The position numbers and the translations under genes were made by a program. From contig NC_081851.1 in the NCBI RefSeq assembly GCF_963259705.1, forward strand, positions 16,094,145-16,158,144: DNA of 64,000 nt. The letters run 5' to 3'. The notes beneath the pieces are model-generated. The model had not been told where the DNA came from, did not search any database, and was given only the letters and a program-made list of their open reading frames with translations. The DNA is from Myotis daubentonii (lineage: Eukaryota; Chordata; Mammalia; Chiroptera; Vespertilionidae). Of the stretch, positions 12,026-22,064 are shown one piece after another (positions within the stretch are counted from its first letter, which is position 1; every line of letters starts with the position of its first letter).

Positions 12026-12165
12026 TACCACCCGAGAGGATATTTGATGTTTAGAGAGGGTGGGGGAGAGAGGCAAAGAAAGAAAGAATCGATATGAGAG
12101 AAACACATCAGTTGGTTGCCTCCTGCCCAAGCCCGGAACAGGGCCAGGCTAGGTAGGGGCCAGCA
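12026..12165 (-). mobile_element. Ves SINE
   Basis: A reverse-oriented partial Ves: the tail side starts at 'gaggatatttgatgtttagagag', followed by 'gatatgagagaaacacatcag' and 'gttgcctcctgcccaagc'. It is directly attached to the 3' end of the FBXO31 pseudogene. Confidence 0.75.
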
Positions 12166-12189
12166 ATTGAGGTCGAAATAAACCTTAGA

Positions 12190-12300
12190 CCAGTGGTTCT
12201 CAACCTTCCTAATGCTGTGACCCTTTAATACAGTGCCTCATGTTGTGGTGACCCCCAATTTCATTGTTACAAATTGAACATAATAAAAGCATAGTGATTA
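12190..12300 (+). mobile_element. hAT element end, SPIN-like
   Basis: CAGTGGTTCTCAACCTTCCT followed by 'aatgctgtgaccctttaata', 'cagtgcctcatgttg' and 'tggtgacccccaa' resembles the 5' end of the SPIN (SPace INvaders) hAT family, known in Myotis bats, some other mammals, frogs and lizards. The right terminus is not clear. A weak inverted match ('ctgagaatggctggtct') lies at about 12556-12577. No convincing 8-bp target duplication is seen, so the right side may be replaced or decayed. Confidence 0.55.
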
Positions 12301-12702
12301 ATCACATTAAAAAATAATAACTTAATCTATAAAAATATTTTAAAAATAAAAGAAAAAGAAAAATTACATAGAACATCAGTCAGGATACAGAATATCTAAA
12401 CAACACTAGCAGCCAACTGACCCTGATATTTACGGAACAACCATCCACTGGGCACAGCCAGCAGCACCGCCCTCCTCCTCCCCTCAGTCCTGTCAACCAC
12501 CACCAAGATGGCCAGTGTCCCTGGGAGGCAACACCTGCCCCCGCGGCCAGCAGCGGCTGAGAATGGCTGGTCTGAGCTGCAGCTGAGCGAGGGAACTGGT
12601 CACCCAGGAATCACTGATCAATGACCAGGACACGGCTGTGATCCCGGAGGCTCCCTCGGGCAGGCGGGGGCGCCAGGGGGACATGCGCTCTGGAGGGCCT
12701 AC

Positions 12703-12819
12703 CTGCGTGGCCCTGGAGGGCCTCACGGTGTTGGCGATGTTAGACTGGAGTTCTCCCTCCAGCTCTTCCTTTTGGCTGTTGGCCTTGTCCTGGGTGAGTT
12801 GGGTCCCCAACTCTTCCAG
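12703..12819 (-). CDS. Coiled-coil gene, exon E (117 or 93 bp)
   Basis: The minus-strand acceptor is ctctgcag. The exon begins LEELGTQLTQDKANSQKEEL and continues EGELQSNIANT with clean heptads. Two donors are possible: GTAGGC at the low end (12703), giving a short VRPSRATQ tail, or an internal GTGAGG (exon end 12727) that stops at ...NIANT. Both leave phase 0, so both join exon F in frame. The internal donor keeps the coiled coil free of the Pro-containing tail and fits the consensus better. A transcript would decide. Confidence 0.62.
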
Positions 12820-12958
12820 CTGCAGAGCCAAAGACCCAGCCCGTGCCACAGTCAGGTCACAGAGTGAACTTGGCTTGAGAGCAAGCCCCAAACCTGTCAC
12901 CCCACGGGACACCTGGCCACCGGCTTGCCCGTCTATTCCGGACACCGCCCGCTGTTAC

Positions 12959-13053
12959 CTCTTTCCGGAGCTGCTGGTTCTCCTCCTGCAGTGTCTTGAC
13001 TGTGCCCTGGAGGGCATGGGTATTCTCCTCCAAATCGGTGATCCGCGTGCAGG
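12959..13053 (-). CDS. Coiled-coil gene, exon D (95 bp)
   Basis: The acceptor is cttcag and the donor GTAACA (GTAAC) on the minus strand. With the single base carried over from exon C it encodes ACTRITDLEENTHALQGTVK then TLQEENQQLRKE, a regular parallel coiled-coil stretch with Leu and Ile at core positions. It ends in phase 0, as exon E needs. A basic-zipper-like run of Leu is visible, but there is no basic DNA-binding region before it, so a zipper transcription factor is not implied. Confidence 0.7.
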
Positions 13054-14012
13054 CTGAAGAGCAAAGTGCAGTCAGAGCCCATCTTCCAGGGCCTCCACTT
13101 CCCCTCTCTGACTCTGGCCCCCCACCCCGAGGCCTAGGTGTGAGGGCCGGGGATGGTCAGCTGGGTGTCGTTCACAAGGTGCTGTCGCTGTTGGTTGTGG
13201 CCCCTGTGCTGGCTCAGCTGGGGGCCGGTAGGGGAGCCATCCAGAGCTTAAGAAGAAGGCAGGTGACCATGGAGAGGCCAAAGCAGAAGTTCAAGACAGT
13301 GGAACTGCTGGAACCACTTTATACCGAGTTCCAACCTGACTGTCTAGTCAAGGATTTCAGAGACTCACAGAGACGGCAAAGACCTGGCATGGTCCAGGCC
13401 AGCCGTCAGAGTGGGGGGGTCTGGGTGGCTCAGCTGGGGAGTGGGAGGCATGGCAATTGACCAGTAGGTCTGCGGGGGGTAGCGGATCTGGGGTGCGTGT
13501 GTTGAGGACTTGCCACCCGTGGGTGAGGTCCTTCGGGAGGAGAGGTCACTGAGCAGCCCCTGCCCAGGGAGACAGAGAGCAGACTGCACCCATCTGCCCG
13601 AGGTGGACATGAACGGAGGAAATCAGCCCAGGCCTCTGTTATAATGCAGGTGAGTGAGCACTGGGGAAGCTCCTGCCATCCAGAGCTTTCAATCCCCCAA
13701 GGACAGATCTAAGACAGCCTCTGGGGTCAGCGTGCTCTCATCTGGAAGCTCCCGGGACTGTCCACACGGGCGCTGAGAAATCTGTCAACACTTACTTGTA
13801 GTTCATGTCCTGACTTCGAGGCTGCCAGGCCCCTCATGTTCCCCTTGGGGAGAATGGCAATGAAACGGTCCCAAATGGCCCCTGAATCACACCCTACTGA
13901 CTTGGGCTGAGGGTGGGCTGACCCAGGAGATTCATAGCCAAGGGCTCAGCTCCCTGGGTGAGGGAGAAGACACAGCCAGGCTGGCTCCCCGGCGCCAGGG
14001 GCTGCTGCATAC
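13054..14012. other. Intron, nothing recognised
   Basis: Intron between exons C and D of the coiled-coil gene. No recent repeat is recognised. Confidence 0.4.
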
Positions 14013-14142
14013 CTTCTATCAGCAGCTCCCGCTCCCAGCTCTGGTGGGCGGGCTGGTTCCTCCTCTGGACCTGTTCAGCCTCGAGGGCCATAATGTCCCC
14101 CAGCAGCTCCTCAAGGAACTGCTGGGGGATGTGTTCACGATC
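14013..14142 (-). CDS. Coiled-coil gene, exon C (130 bp)
   Basis: The acceptor is tgcactag and the donor GTATGC on the minus strand. It encodes DREHIPQQFLEELLGDIMAL followed by EAEQVQRRNQPAHQSWEREL and LIE, then one spare base completing Ala in exon D. The first half looks like a short helix before the long coiled coil. It starts in phase 0. Its upstream partner could be the exon at 31224-31306, which ends in phase 0 about 17 kb away, with the NOM1 relic and an L1 lying in the intervening intron. Confidence 0.65.
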
Positions 14143-14626
14143 CTAGTGCAGGAAGAGGGGTGGGGTGAGGATGCCCACCATGGAACCCGCTGGCCTGCCC
14201 CACCCCGCCCCAGTACAGCTACCCTCATTCCCCAGGATGAAGGGCCTCCATGCACCTGCTCACTTCCTAGAGCACAGCTGCATAGAAGGGACTCCAACAC
14301 AGGGTCCTGCTGGGAGACCTACAGCCACTAAAAACATGCTGACCCAGTGGTAGGTGATGAAGACCCATGAGGCCTCTGTGGTGTCTGAGCAAAGTGACGC
14401 ACAGTACAGGGCTGTGACGCAGGTGACAGGAGGACGGGCGGCTCTCAGGCCCCTTCGCTGGTGTACCATGTCTTGGAAAGGCCGTAGGGACTCCCAAATC
14501 ACAGCTCGGCCCACATCCTAGTTGCCAGCAGAGACCCTTATTACCAGTCACCCACCTACATCCATCCTTACAGAAAGCAACACGGCAGTCAGGCCCTATC
14601 CGTTTGTTTTTTGGTTTTTTTTAACA

Positions 14627-15043
14627 TCCTATAGAATAAAAACCTAATATGCTAAGTGTCCGGTCATCCATTCAACCAATGAAAGCATAATACACGAATG
14701 ATATGCTAAGGCCACTCACCAGCTTGCCATGACATGCACTGACGACCACTGGGGGGCAGACGCTGCAACTGGCAGGTTGGCTTGCTGCTGGGGTCTGGCT
14801 GATTGGGGCTGAACTAGACAGGCCTGACATGCCCTGGGGCCCTCCCAGGTTCCCTCCCCACTAGCCAACCTCCTGTGTCCCTCCCTGCCCTCATCATACA
14901 CCAATGGAGTCCCACTGCCTCGCCTATGCCCTCTCCCAATCCGGGACTCCTCAGGGGCTGTCAGAGAGCCAGTTTCAGCCAAATTCCCGCAGGCCAGGCC
15001 AAGAGACCCCTATGGGGCACGAATTTGTGTACTGGGCCGCTAG
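14627..15043 (+). mobile_element. HeliBat-type Helitron
   Basis: It starts with TCCTATAGAATAAAAACCTA directly after an A, and ends '...ttgtgtactgggccgCTAG' directly before a T, the A/T insertion signature of Helitrons. The typical 'tgacgaccactggggggcag' block is near the 5' end, and a degraded terminal hairpin (gcacgaatttgtgta) precedes CTAG. It is non-autonomous: no Rep/helicase coding is visible. Confidence 0.85.
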
Positions 15044-15046
15044 TGT

Positions 15047-15078
15047 ATATATATCTGTATATATATATATATATATAA
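15047..15078. repeat. (AT)n microsatellite
   Basis: A short TA-rich run between a Helitron end and a reverse Ves SINE tail. Confidence 0.85.
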
Positions 15079-15290
15079 TTTCTTTTAAATATACTTTTAT
15101 TGATCTCAGAGAGGAAAGGAGAAGGAGAGATAGACACATCAATGATGAGAGAGAATCATTGATCGTCTGCTTCCCAAAGCCACCCCTGGGCATGGAGCCC
15201 ACGACCTGGGCATTGGCCTGGCCAGGCAGGCCCTGTCTCTTTGGAGGGCCTTCACTGCTGCCCACTTAAGCCACTTAGCTTAGCATATGA
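15079..15290 (-). mobile_element. Ves SINE
   Basis: A reverse Ves: 'ttttattgatctcagagagg' at the tail side, then 'catcaatgatgagagagaat' and degraded B- and A-box regions ending near 'aagccacttagct'. Confidence 0.85.
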
Positions 15291-16309
15291 CTCTTTGCTG
15301 GTAGCAGGTCACTGTGTCGGCAGCAGCCCCCGCCCAGTAGCAGAAAATCAGAGAAGGGCACCACATAAACCTAAAGCGGCCCCCATCTGTTGTACACAGG
15401 ATGCGAGAGTGTCTGACATGTACAGCCTCATCTGGTTGGACGAGCGCACCTGCTGACAGGTGCGGGACTTCCCTGAGCCAGTTTCCCTAACAAGGAAGGG
15501 GTGGGGCTAAGATCTATCCCGGGTGTGAGGGCTGAGCCTCGGCCTCTCAATTCCACGGTCAGTCCGCTGATCGGGGAGCTGGAAATAAATGGCTGTTCTG
15601 GTGAGTTTTTGTTTAACACCCAGTTCCTATGTGAACAGGTCACACACAACCTCTTGGAAAACCAACAGCCCTGGGCAGTTTCCCGGAAACGAGGGCTAAG
15701 GCACAGCAAACGGTACTATGGGCCCTTAGGTATCAGGCACATGCTGGGTGTGGGACGCCATGGCTGGTCCCTCGCAGGCCCCCTCAGGGGAGGAGTCCGC
15801 AGGGCCTATTCTGGTCCCAGGGCCCAGCACACACCAGGAGCCGGTCAGCTCTTTCCCCTCATCTCTGCTCCCGCCCAGGAGCCCTCCCAGAACCACTGGG
15901 CTGAGTCTCCCCGGAGCGCCTTCACAGTTTGGGAACACGCATGCACCCGACGTGTCCCTTGCTCTCGGTGGCAGTTTCCCAAAGCTGGCCCCACACACGG
16001 TTCTAACAACTGGGAGTGGGCGGTAGCTCCTGCTTTTCCATCTTGTGTTCACTTTCCCGCACCAGCCAGAACCCAAGGTTCTTGGTAGAAGGGAAGCCGT
16101 GGACCTGCCGCCAGTGGACAGGGTTCTGATCAAAGCCTGGCAGCGGGAAGGGTTTGCTCACAGACTTGGGAGTCACCCGGGCACTGTCTCTCTGCCCATC
16201 CCCGGCCCTGCGCCAGGTGCCCTCTGTCTTTGCACATTCACTCCTCACAAGAGCCCTGAGAAGGAGGCAGGGACAGTCCCTTCTCACACAGGAAGAGACT
16301 CTGCACTCA
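15291..16309. other. No gene recognised
   Basis: Single-copy-looking intronic or intergenic sequence. Several overlapping open frames occur on both strands without domain or splice support. Confidence 0.35.
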
Positions 16310-16475
16310 CCTACTCTACGACCACCGACTCTTCTTACTCCAACTCTTCACACCAACTCTTCACACACAGACAATTCACACCAACTCCGCACCACCAACT
16401 CCACACCCACCGACTCAGCACCCTCCAACTCCACGCCCACCGACTCCACGCCCACCGACTCCGCACCTAACATTC
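16310..16475. repeat. Short degenerate minisatellite
   Basis: Imperfect tandem units of roughly 12-16 bp built on 'ccaactccacacc' and 'caccgactccacgcc', about ten copies. It is C/A-rich on the plus strand. Confidence 0.8.
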
Positions 16476-16989
16476 CACAGTCTCCTTGGCCCCCCAACCA
16501 AACTGCTCTAGGCCCAGAATTCTAAACGGCTCTGCCAGAGGCTCATGCCCCATGCTAACTGCTTTAGGAATACACAAAAATTAGGACACTCTCCCCATGA
16601 AGATTAAGATCTATCTGGCACATAAAATATAAAGAAACATAAAGGTTATGTTTATAGATCCTATACCATTATAAATGGAAATTAACCACTTCATTCTGAT
16701 ATTTCTGTCTATGTTTCAAAAAATTATTTTTTCCCATCTGCCACATTACAGAAATTTGATTTGTTCCTTTCAGGGAACAACACAATCATTTTATTTTGTG
16801 AAGTCTTACCTACAGAGCCCAGCTCGGAAATTCTCCCCATCGACTGTCAATAGTTCATACATAAGACCCCTCAAGTCCACCAGTCAATTGCCTAAAAAAC
16901 AATTTGACAGACCACTCACTAATGTGTAGTTTATAAGAAAAATGAACAAAGTAAAGCTATATATTTGAAAAATATTTTGTATACATATA

Positions 16990-17214
16990 TATTTTTAAAA
17001 ATATATATTTTATTGATTTTTTACAGAGAGGAAGGGAGAGGGATAGAGAGTTAGAATCATTGATGAGAGAGAAGCATCGATCAGCTGCCTCCTGCACACT
17101 TCCCACTGGGGATGTGCCCACAACCAAGGTACATGCTCTTGACCAGAATCAAACCTGGGTCCCTTCAATCTCCAGGTCAGCCCTCTATCCAGGGAGCCAA
17201 ACTGGCTAGGGCTA
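16990..17214 (-). mobile_element. Ves SINE
   Basis: A well-preserved reverse Ves. 'tattttattgattttttaca' starts the tail side and 'gccaaactggctagggct' ends the head. It lies head to tail with the next reverse copy. Confidence 0.92.
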
Positions 17215-17221
17215 TACTTTA

Positions 17222-17445
17222 TATATTTTTTAAAAAATATATCTTTATTAAGTTCCGAGGGGAAAGGAGAGATAGAGAGAAAGAAACATCAATGATGAGA
17301 GAGAAGCATTGATCAATTGCCCCCTGCACGCCCCATAATGGGGATCAAGCCCCCAACCAGGGCATATGCCCTGACTGGGTATCTAATGGTGACCTCCTGG
17401 TCATAGTGATACACTCAATCACTGAGCCATGTGGGCCAGACTGGA
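17222..17445 (-). mobile_element. Ves SINE
   Basis: A reverse Ves of another subfamily, with 'tgacctcctggtcatagtga' in place of the more common 'cccttcaatctccaggtcag' variant in its neighbour. The head ends near 'tgagccatgtgggccagact'. Confidence 0.88.
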
Positions 17446-17770
17446 AAATATTTTAACAAAAGGACTTTGTATATAGCTTTCTGTGCAAGGAGTACTAAAT
17501 TAGCACATGCAAGAAAGACATTTAGAGAACAAATATACAGGCACCCTCGGAACAGAATTTAAACATTTAGGCTGCCAATCAATTATTTCTAAACTAGTAA
17601 TGTTTTACTTGGGTTAATTAAAATCTCATTCTTAATTTAAGATAAATTTAAATTGTTGAAAGTAGATGAAATCTTTGGACTTAGATTGGGGGTGAGGGGG
17701 AGAGTACTGATTAGCATTTTGATTCATTATCCAGCTCCAATGACTGTTATAAAATTACTGAAAGTGAATC

Positions 17771-18261
17771 TGGACAAGCAATGGGTCCGGGCTGCTGGTC
17801 ACTCCTTGAGCCAATGAAGCAGAGACAGGGTTGAGATAATTTATTCCATGAATGCAGCAGAAGGAGAGAGCAGCAGGTCACCCACAAACGTCTGCTCTAC
17901 CCCCTGTCCCCTACCCCTGATAAGCCAGCTGCTTATCTTGGGTAGAAGGACAAAGATCCCATGGGAAAGCAGACATTTCAGGCCTGGGAAAGCAGGAAGG
18001 TATAGTGGTTACAGGTTACAGGCAACTCGGGCTGGGGGTTGGCAGACGCCGGGTGGCTCCGGGACCAGATTACAGGCAACGAGGTTGCTGATCTAGGCCT
18101 TTCTCAGAAAGGAGGGTGGCCTGCGTTCCCTTGTTAGCTCCCATGTCCCAGGGCGGACAACTCTCCACCAGATCAGAATGTGATTTCCCTCATTAGAACA
18201 GAACAATCATGGTTAACAGAGCACCATTAATATTCCTTGTAATCATAGCCAGTCCCCAACA
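17771..18261 (-). mobile_element. Solo LTR of an endogenous retrovirus
   Basis: Read on the minus strand it begins TGTTGGGGACTGG at 18261 and carries a polyadenylation signal (ggAATAAATTATCTCAACCC), followed by a short R-U5-like tail ending near 'gagtgaccagca' or slightly beyond. No internal retroviral genes flank it. The low-coordinate boundary is uncertain (17771-17793), and I could not match a target duplication. Confidence 0.65.
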
Positions 18262-18923
18262 GTCTAGTCCTGCCCCGAACAAAAGAACAAAACTGAAAAA
18301 AATCCCACCTAAAGTGGTTACTTTTTCATAACTATCTCAATCAATTCCTCCTACAGAAGCTATTCCATAAATCTAACCGCCTTCATTTGTGGGCAGCATG
18401 ATGAGATTTCAATTAATGTCCAACAAAATGTGATCTAACAAGGAAACAAAATTATAGATGCAGTGACCTGAAGTGAGAACACAGCAAATAACATATACTT
18501 TAAGGAATCTTGAGATAATGAAAACTATTTATCATTATGCAAATCAAGATTTCAAGAACAGTTGAATTGATGAGCTTATGCCAAAGGGATATAAACTGGA
18601 TGATAAAATTTCAAACTCTCTGCTCCCAGTTTTCAGGGCCAACATTTTAGAGTAACGATGCAAAATTTATGAACCTAGAGCTATTTTTAAGGAAAATACA
18701 TAAGAATGAGACAGAAAACAGGATGAGGCCGAGTGAAACCACAAAAGAGTGAGCACAAGCCTGGCACAGTGAAGAGCACATTGTACACATTGCATCTCAT
18801 TCAATCAACTCAAAGTCATCAAGGTGTTCCATGAACTTCCATGGACTGAGCTGTATTTTGGACCACAGATATGCGCAAAGGTTAGGAGTCACAGAATGTT
18901 TTCCTTTCTAAAAATTGGTCCAC

Positions 18924-19113
18924 GACATGGCCGGTGTGGATCAGTTTGCTGGAGCATCATTCTCTACACGGAAAGGCTGTGGGTTCAATTCCCGGTCAGG
19001 GCAAATACCTAGGTTGGGCATTCAGTCTCCAGGGGGAGTGTGTATGAGAGGCAACCAATTGATGCTTTTCTCTCACATCAATGATTCTCTCTCTCAAATC
19101 AATAAGCACATCC
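18924..19113 (+). mobile_element. Ves SINE
   Basis: The head is 'atggccggtgtggatcagtt'. The B-box 'gggttcaattcccggtcagg' is intact, the body is typical and the tail ends after 'tctctctctcaaatcaata'. Confidence 0.85.
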
Positions 19114-19287
19114 TTGCCATAGGATTTAAAGAAAAAGTGGGTTCCATTAGGTCGAAGAAAGTCATTCTCAAATTTTCAGTTATCAATTCTTAGCAACTTC
19201 TCCAATAGTTTCAAAGAATACCTTGAAGCTAACTAAACCAGCAATACCATTCTTTTCTTTATACAAGCAGGTTTACCGGCACCCGAG

Positions 19288-19500
19288 CCTGGTCGGCCTG
19301 GTTCAGTGGTTGAGTGTCAACCTATGAACCAGAACCAGGCAGTTATGGTTGGCTTCCAGGTCGGGGCCCATGTCCCAGTTGTGGCCTCCATCCCCAATGC
19401 GGGGTGTCCAGGAGAGAGCCAATCAATGGTTCTCATCATTGGCGTTTCTCTTTCATGCTCCGTCTCCAGTTTTCTGTGAAGTCAATAAAAGTATATGTAA
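19288..19500 (+). mobile_element. Ves SINE (diverged)
   Basis: The head reads 'gcctggtcggcctggttcag' and the B-box is damaged. 'gagccaatcaatggttctca' marks the body, and the tail is 'gtcaataaaagtatatgtaa'. Confidence 0.8.
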
Positions 19501-19913
19501 AATAAGAATTCTCCTCAAAAAAATGAACAAAGAAGTAAGGGTAGAGGATGCCCTGACTGGAGAGGGCGGTGGGTCTCTGCTGTGGCCCCACGTAAAAATA
19601 TCTGGGGTGGTTACATAGACAAGCCCCTCTCCTGCTGGGCTAATGCCTCCGGTCCTGGTGGGCCCTCTTCCAAAGTGATCAGAAGGTCTATGGTGATTCT
19701 GCTGCACAGCCGAGTCCAGCACCACCGGCTAAGTGTGGGGGATGCTGATCTCACAGGGACTCACTGCACACGGGCCCCTCACAGGGTCTCACCGCAGAAA
19801 CACAGCTGCCATTTGATCCCTCGCAACTCTTGCTGACCAGGCCGGGCACCCGACTCCCGGCTCCAACTACCTCCCACCCTTCCACGGTGGGTCCACGTTC
19901 ACAGGGAACTCAC

Positions 19914-20024
19914 TTCCCCTCTTAGCAATTTCCTCAGTTTCTCCACAGGCTCAGGCTCACAGCCCGGAATCCTCCGCATGTCAATGTTCTTCAGAACCAA
20001 TATCCTGTCCAGCACACAGCGAAC
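19914..20024 (-). pseudogene. NOM1: NOM1 pseudogene, downstream exon
   Basis: This 111-bp open segment encodes VRCVLDRILVLKNIDMRRIP followed by GCEPEPVEKLRKLLRGE. NOM1 (nucleolar MIF4G-domain protein, which helps ribosome biogenesis and binds the RNA helicase eIF4A3 and PP1) has the same block just after its MIF4G core, with LALKNNDMRKIPG and EPVEKLRKLQ at the matching places. It starts exactly at an acceptor-like ttttaag and ends at GTGAGT, so the ancestral exon borders survive. It is divergent from the normally very conserved sequence and pairs with a clearly broken exon at 21445-21689, so I call it a duplicated (unprocessed) pseudogene. Confidence 0.78.
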
Positions 20025-21444
20025 CTTAAAAACATAAAGAAAAGAAAGAGAGAGCCATCCATTTCAAATGGCCATCACTTCAACTTGGGAAGAAACAAAC
20101 CAACTCTGCACGTGGCCACCACTGCTGATAAACCCAATGGTCGCAGGCAGACCATCCCCACTCCAGCCTCTGCAGCCTTTTAACTTCCCCTGGCACCAGA
20201 CCCCCGCCAGACCTCCACCGGGGCCTGGACCACTACCCACAGAGCTCCCCTTCCCTCTCCTGCTCCCCTCCACCCTCGTCCTCCCACTGGTTCCCCCCCT
20301 CCCTGCACTCCTCCCTCCTGGCCCTGGGCTCTGAGCCACCCCTCCTCTCCACAACATTGGCCATTCCTTCCCCACTCCTGGCCTGTACACTCTTTAACTT
20401 TTCAAGTGGAAAGAATGTCACACTGAGAGAAAAGTTGCAAGCACAATTCAGAGACCTCCCAGACAAGCTTGTCTGAGATTTCCCCAAGTATTCACTTTTC
20501 AGTGAGAGCATTCTCACATCATCACACCCACCCATTCACAGTGTCCACTGCGTATGTTAAGGGCTGTGCGTCATCAGAGGGCTCAGACCACAGCACATCC
20601 CAGTGAGCATTTCAGGTTTCAGGAAGGTCGCGTCCTCCCTTTTGAGCCTGTATCTCCTGCATGCACTGCTGTGCACTAAAGGCTCAGCTGAGAACATGGG
20701 CTGACCCCACCTTCCCTCCCACCCATTCGCCGCCTGGTCAGTTCCAACTCCCACACCCTCTCCCACACCCACATCCACTACCACAGAGCTAATCCTCCCA
20801 CCACCGACTCTGACCCCTGAAGGGGGTCTTCCTGCCTGACCACCTCCATCTTCTACGTTGTAGCCATGGTGACCGCTAGCACGAACCCTTCCCAGGCCAT
20901 TTTCCCACTCAGAACCCTCCAGGTGTCTCCAGGATCAATGCCCAAGTCCTTGCAATGGCCTCTGCCCTGCTCCCCTGTGGGCCCCACACGCACCCTCTCC
21001 CTACTCCTCACACATCCCTCGGGGCTCCCCCGCCCTCCCCTATCTCTGATCTGCACAAAAGGAAAAGAGGCAGGAGCTCTGCTCAGCCCTGTGTTCTACA
21101 AGGGGAAACTGAGGCTTGGAAGACTCAGGTCACATTGCTGTGCACTGCTGAGCCAGAAGTCCAGGTCGCTGACACCTGAGCCCCGAGCCACACGGCCTTC
21201 CTCAGTGAACATTTGTTGAACAGATGAGTGTGAATTAAATCGATTCTTAACTCACAAAATACCCGACTTTTAGTAAAGGAATAAGGTTTGCTCACACACT
21301 CAGGATAAAAACATCTTCATCCCCGGAGCAGACGATAAGAGATGGGCTAGGGCATGGCCCACAGCGTTTCCCCACTTATTTCACCTGCTGCTCAGCATCT
21401 GCGCACTTAGGCACTTAGGAGGCAGCTCGAGGGACCCACCGTCC
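20025..21444. other. Intron remnant of the NOM1 copy
   Basis: Sequence between the two NOM1-like exons. It is pyrimidine-rich on the plus strand from about 20200 to 20350. No repeat or further NOM1 exon is recognised. Confidence 0.4.
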
Positions 21445-21689
21445 CTGGTCTGGTCCCGGAACGTGCTGCCTGCCCCGCTGGCTTTGCCCTGGTCTCTCTG
21501 ATCATTGCCAGGGACATAGCATCGTGTTTTCTCAATGAAAATCCCCATTTCTCAGCCTGAACAGGATCAGTTCCTTATCTTTCTCTGTGAAAGTTCCAGT
21601 CAGTTTTTCCAACATGTAGGAGATGCGGAGAGACTGTACCAGGTGGAAATCATACAACAGTGCAAGGATGGTGAGCCAGCTGCCACCCT
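21445..21689 (-). pseudogene. NOM1: NOM1 pseudogene, upstream exon (frameshifted)
   Basis: On the minus strand, after a cacag acceptor, it encodes GGSWLTILALLYDFHLVQSL and then TGTFTEKDKELILFRLRN, the end of the NOM1 MIF4G domain (the family has LYNFHVVQSL and IGTFTEKDIELILL). A small indel after LRN shifts the frame. The homology resumes as FSLRKHDAMSL in another frame, and a second indel precedes GSTFRDQTR, the family's GSEFQDQTR. The expected donor after DQ-TR reads GGGACGG instead of GT. Two frameshifts and a lost donor make it non-functional. The two exons keep NOM1's exon order on the minus strand, so the copy arose by DNA duplication. Confidence 0.82.
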
Positions 21690-22064
21690 CTGTGCCTGGC
21701 TTCCCTTTCTATAGACGTCACCGAACTTCCTCAGCGCGGCCTCCAGAGAGGGAGCTCAGACCTGCAAGAGTGAAACAGACCCAGCGTCATCGCACACACC
21801 TGACCATCGTGGCAGCGCGCTCCTCTCAGGGACCCTTCTTGTCATCCAGCTGAGGCGTTTATGCTGAAAGAGTCAGTCCTTTTAAAACCAGCGCATCAAC
21901 TGGTAGGACACCTGGTAGGACACTCACGGCCACGGGACATACCCTGTAACACCCGGTCTGAGTGTGCAGGGTTGGCACAGGGCCACGTGGACTGCTGGCT
22001 GCAGCCCAGAGCAACCTGCCACAGCACTGGGACCTGCCTGTGAGCCACCCTCTCGCCTTCTCAG

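Noticed and set aside
19914..20024. Treating this segment as an exon of the coiled-coil gene
   Set aside because: It has compatible phase and good splice borders, but the peptide matches NOM1 and pairs with a second NOM1-like exon at 21445-21689. Phase agreement is likely chance.
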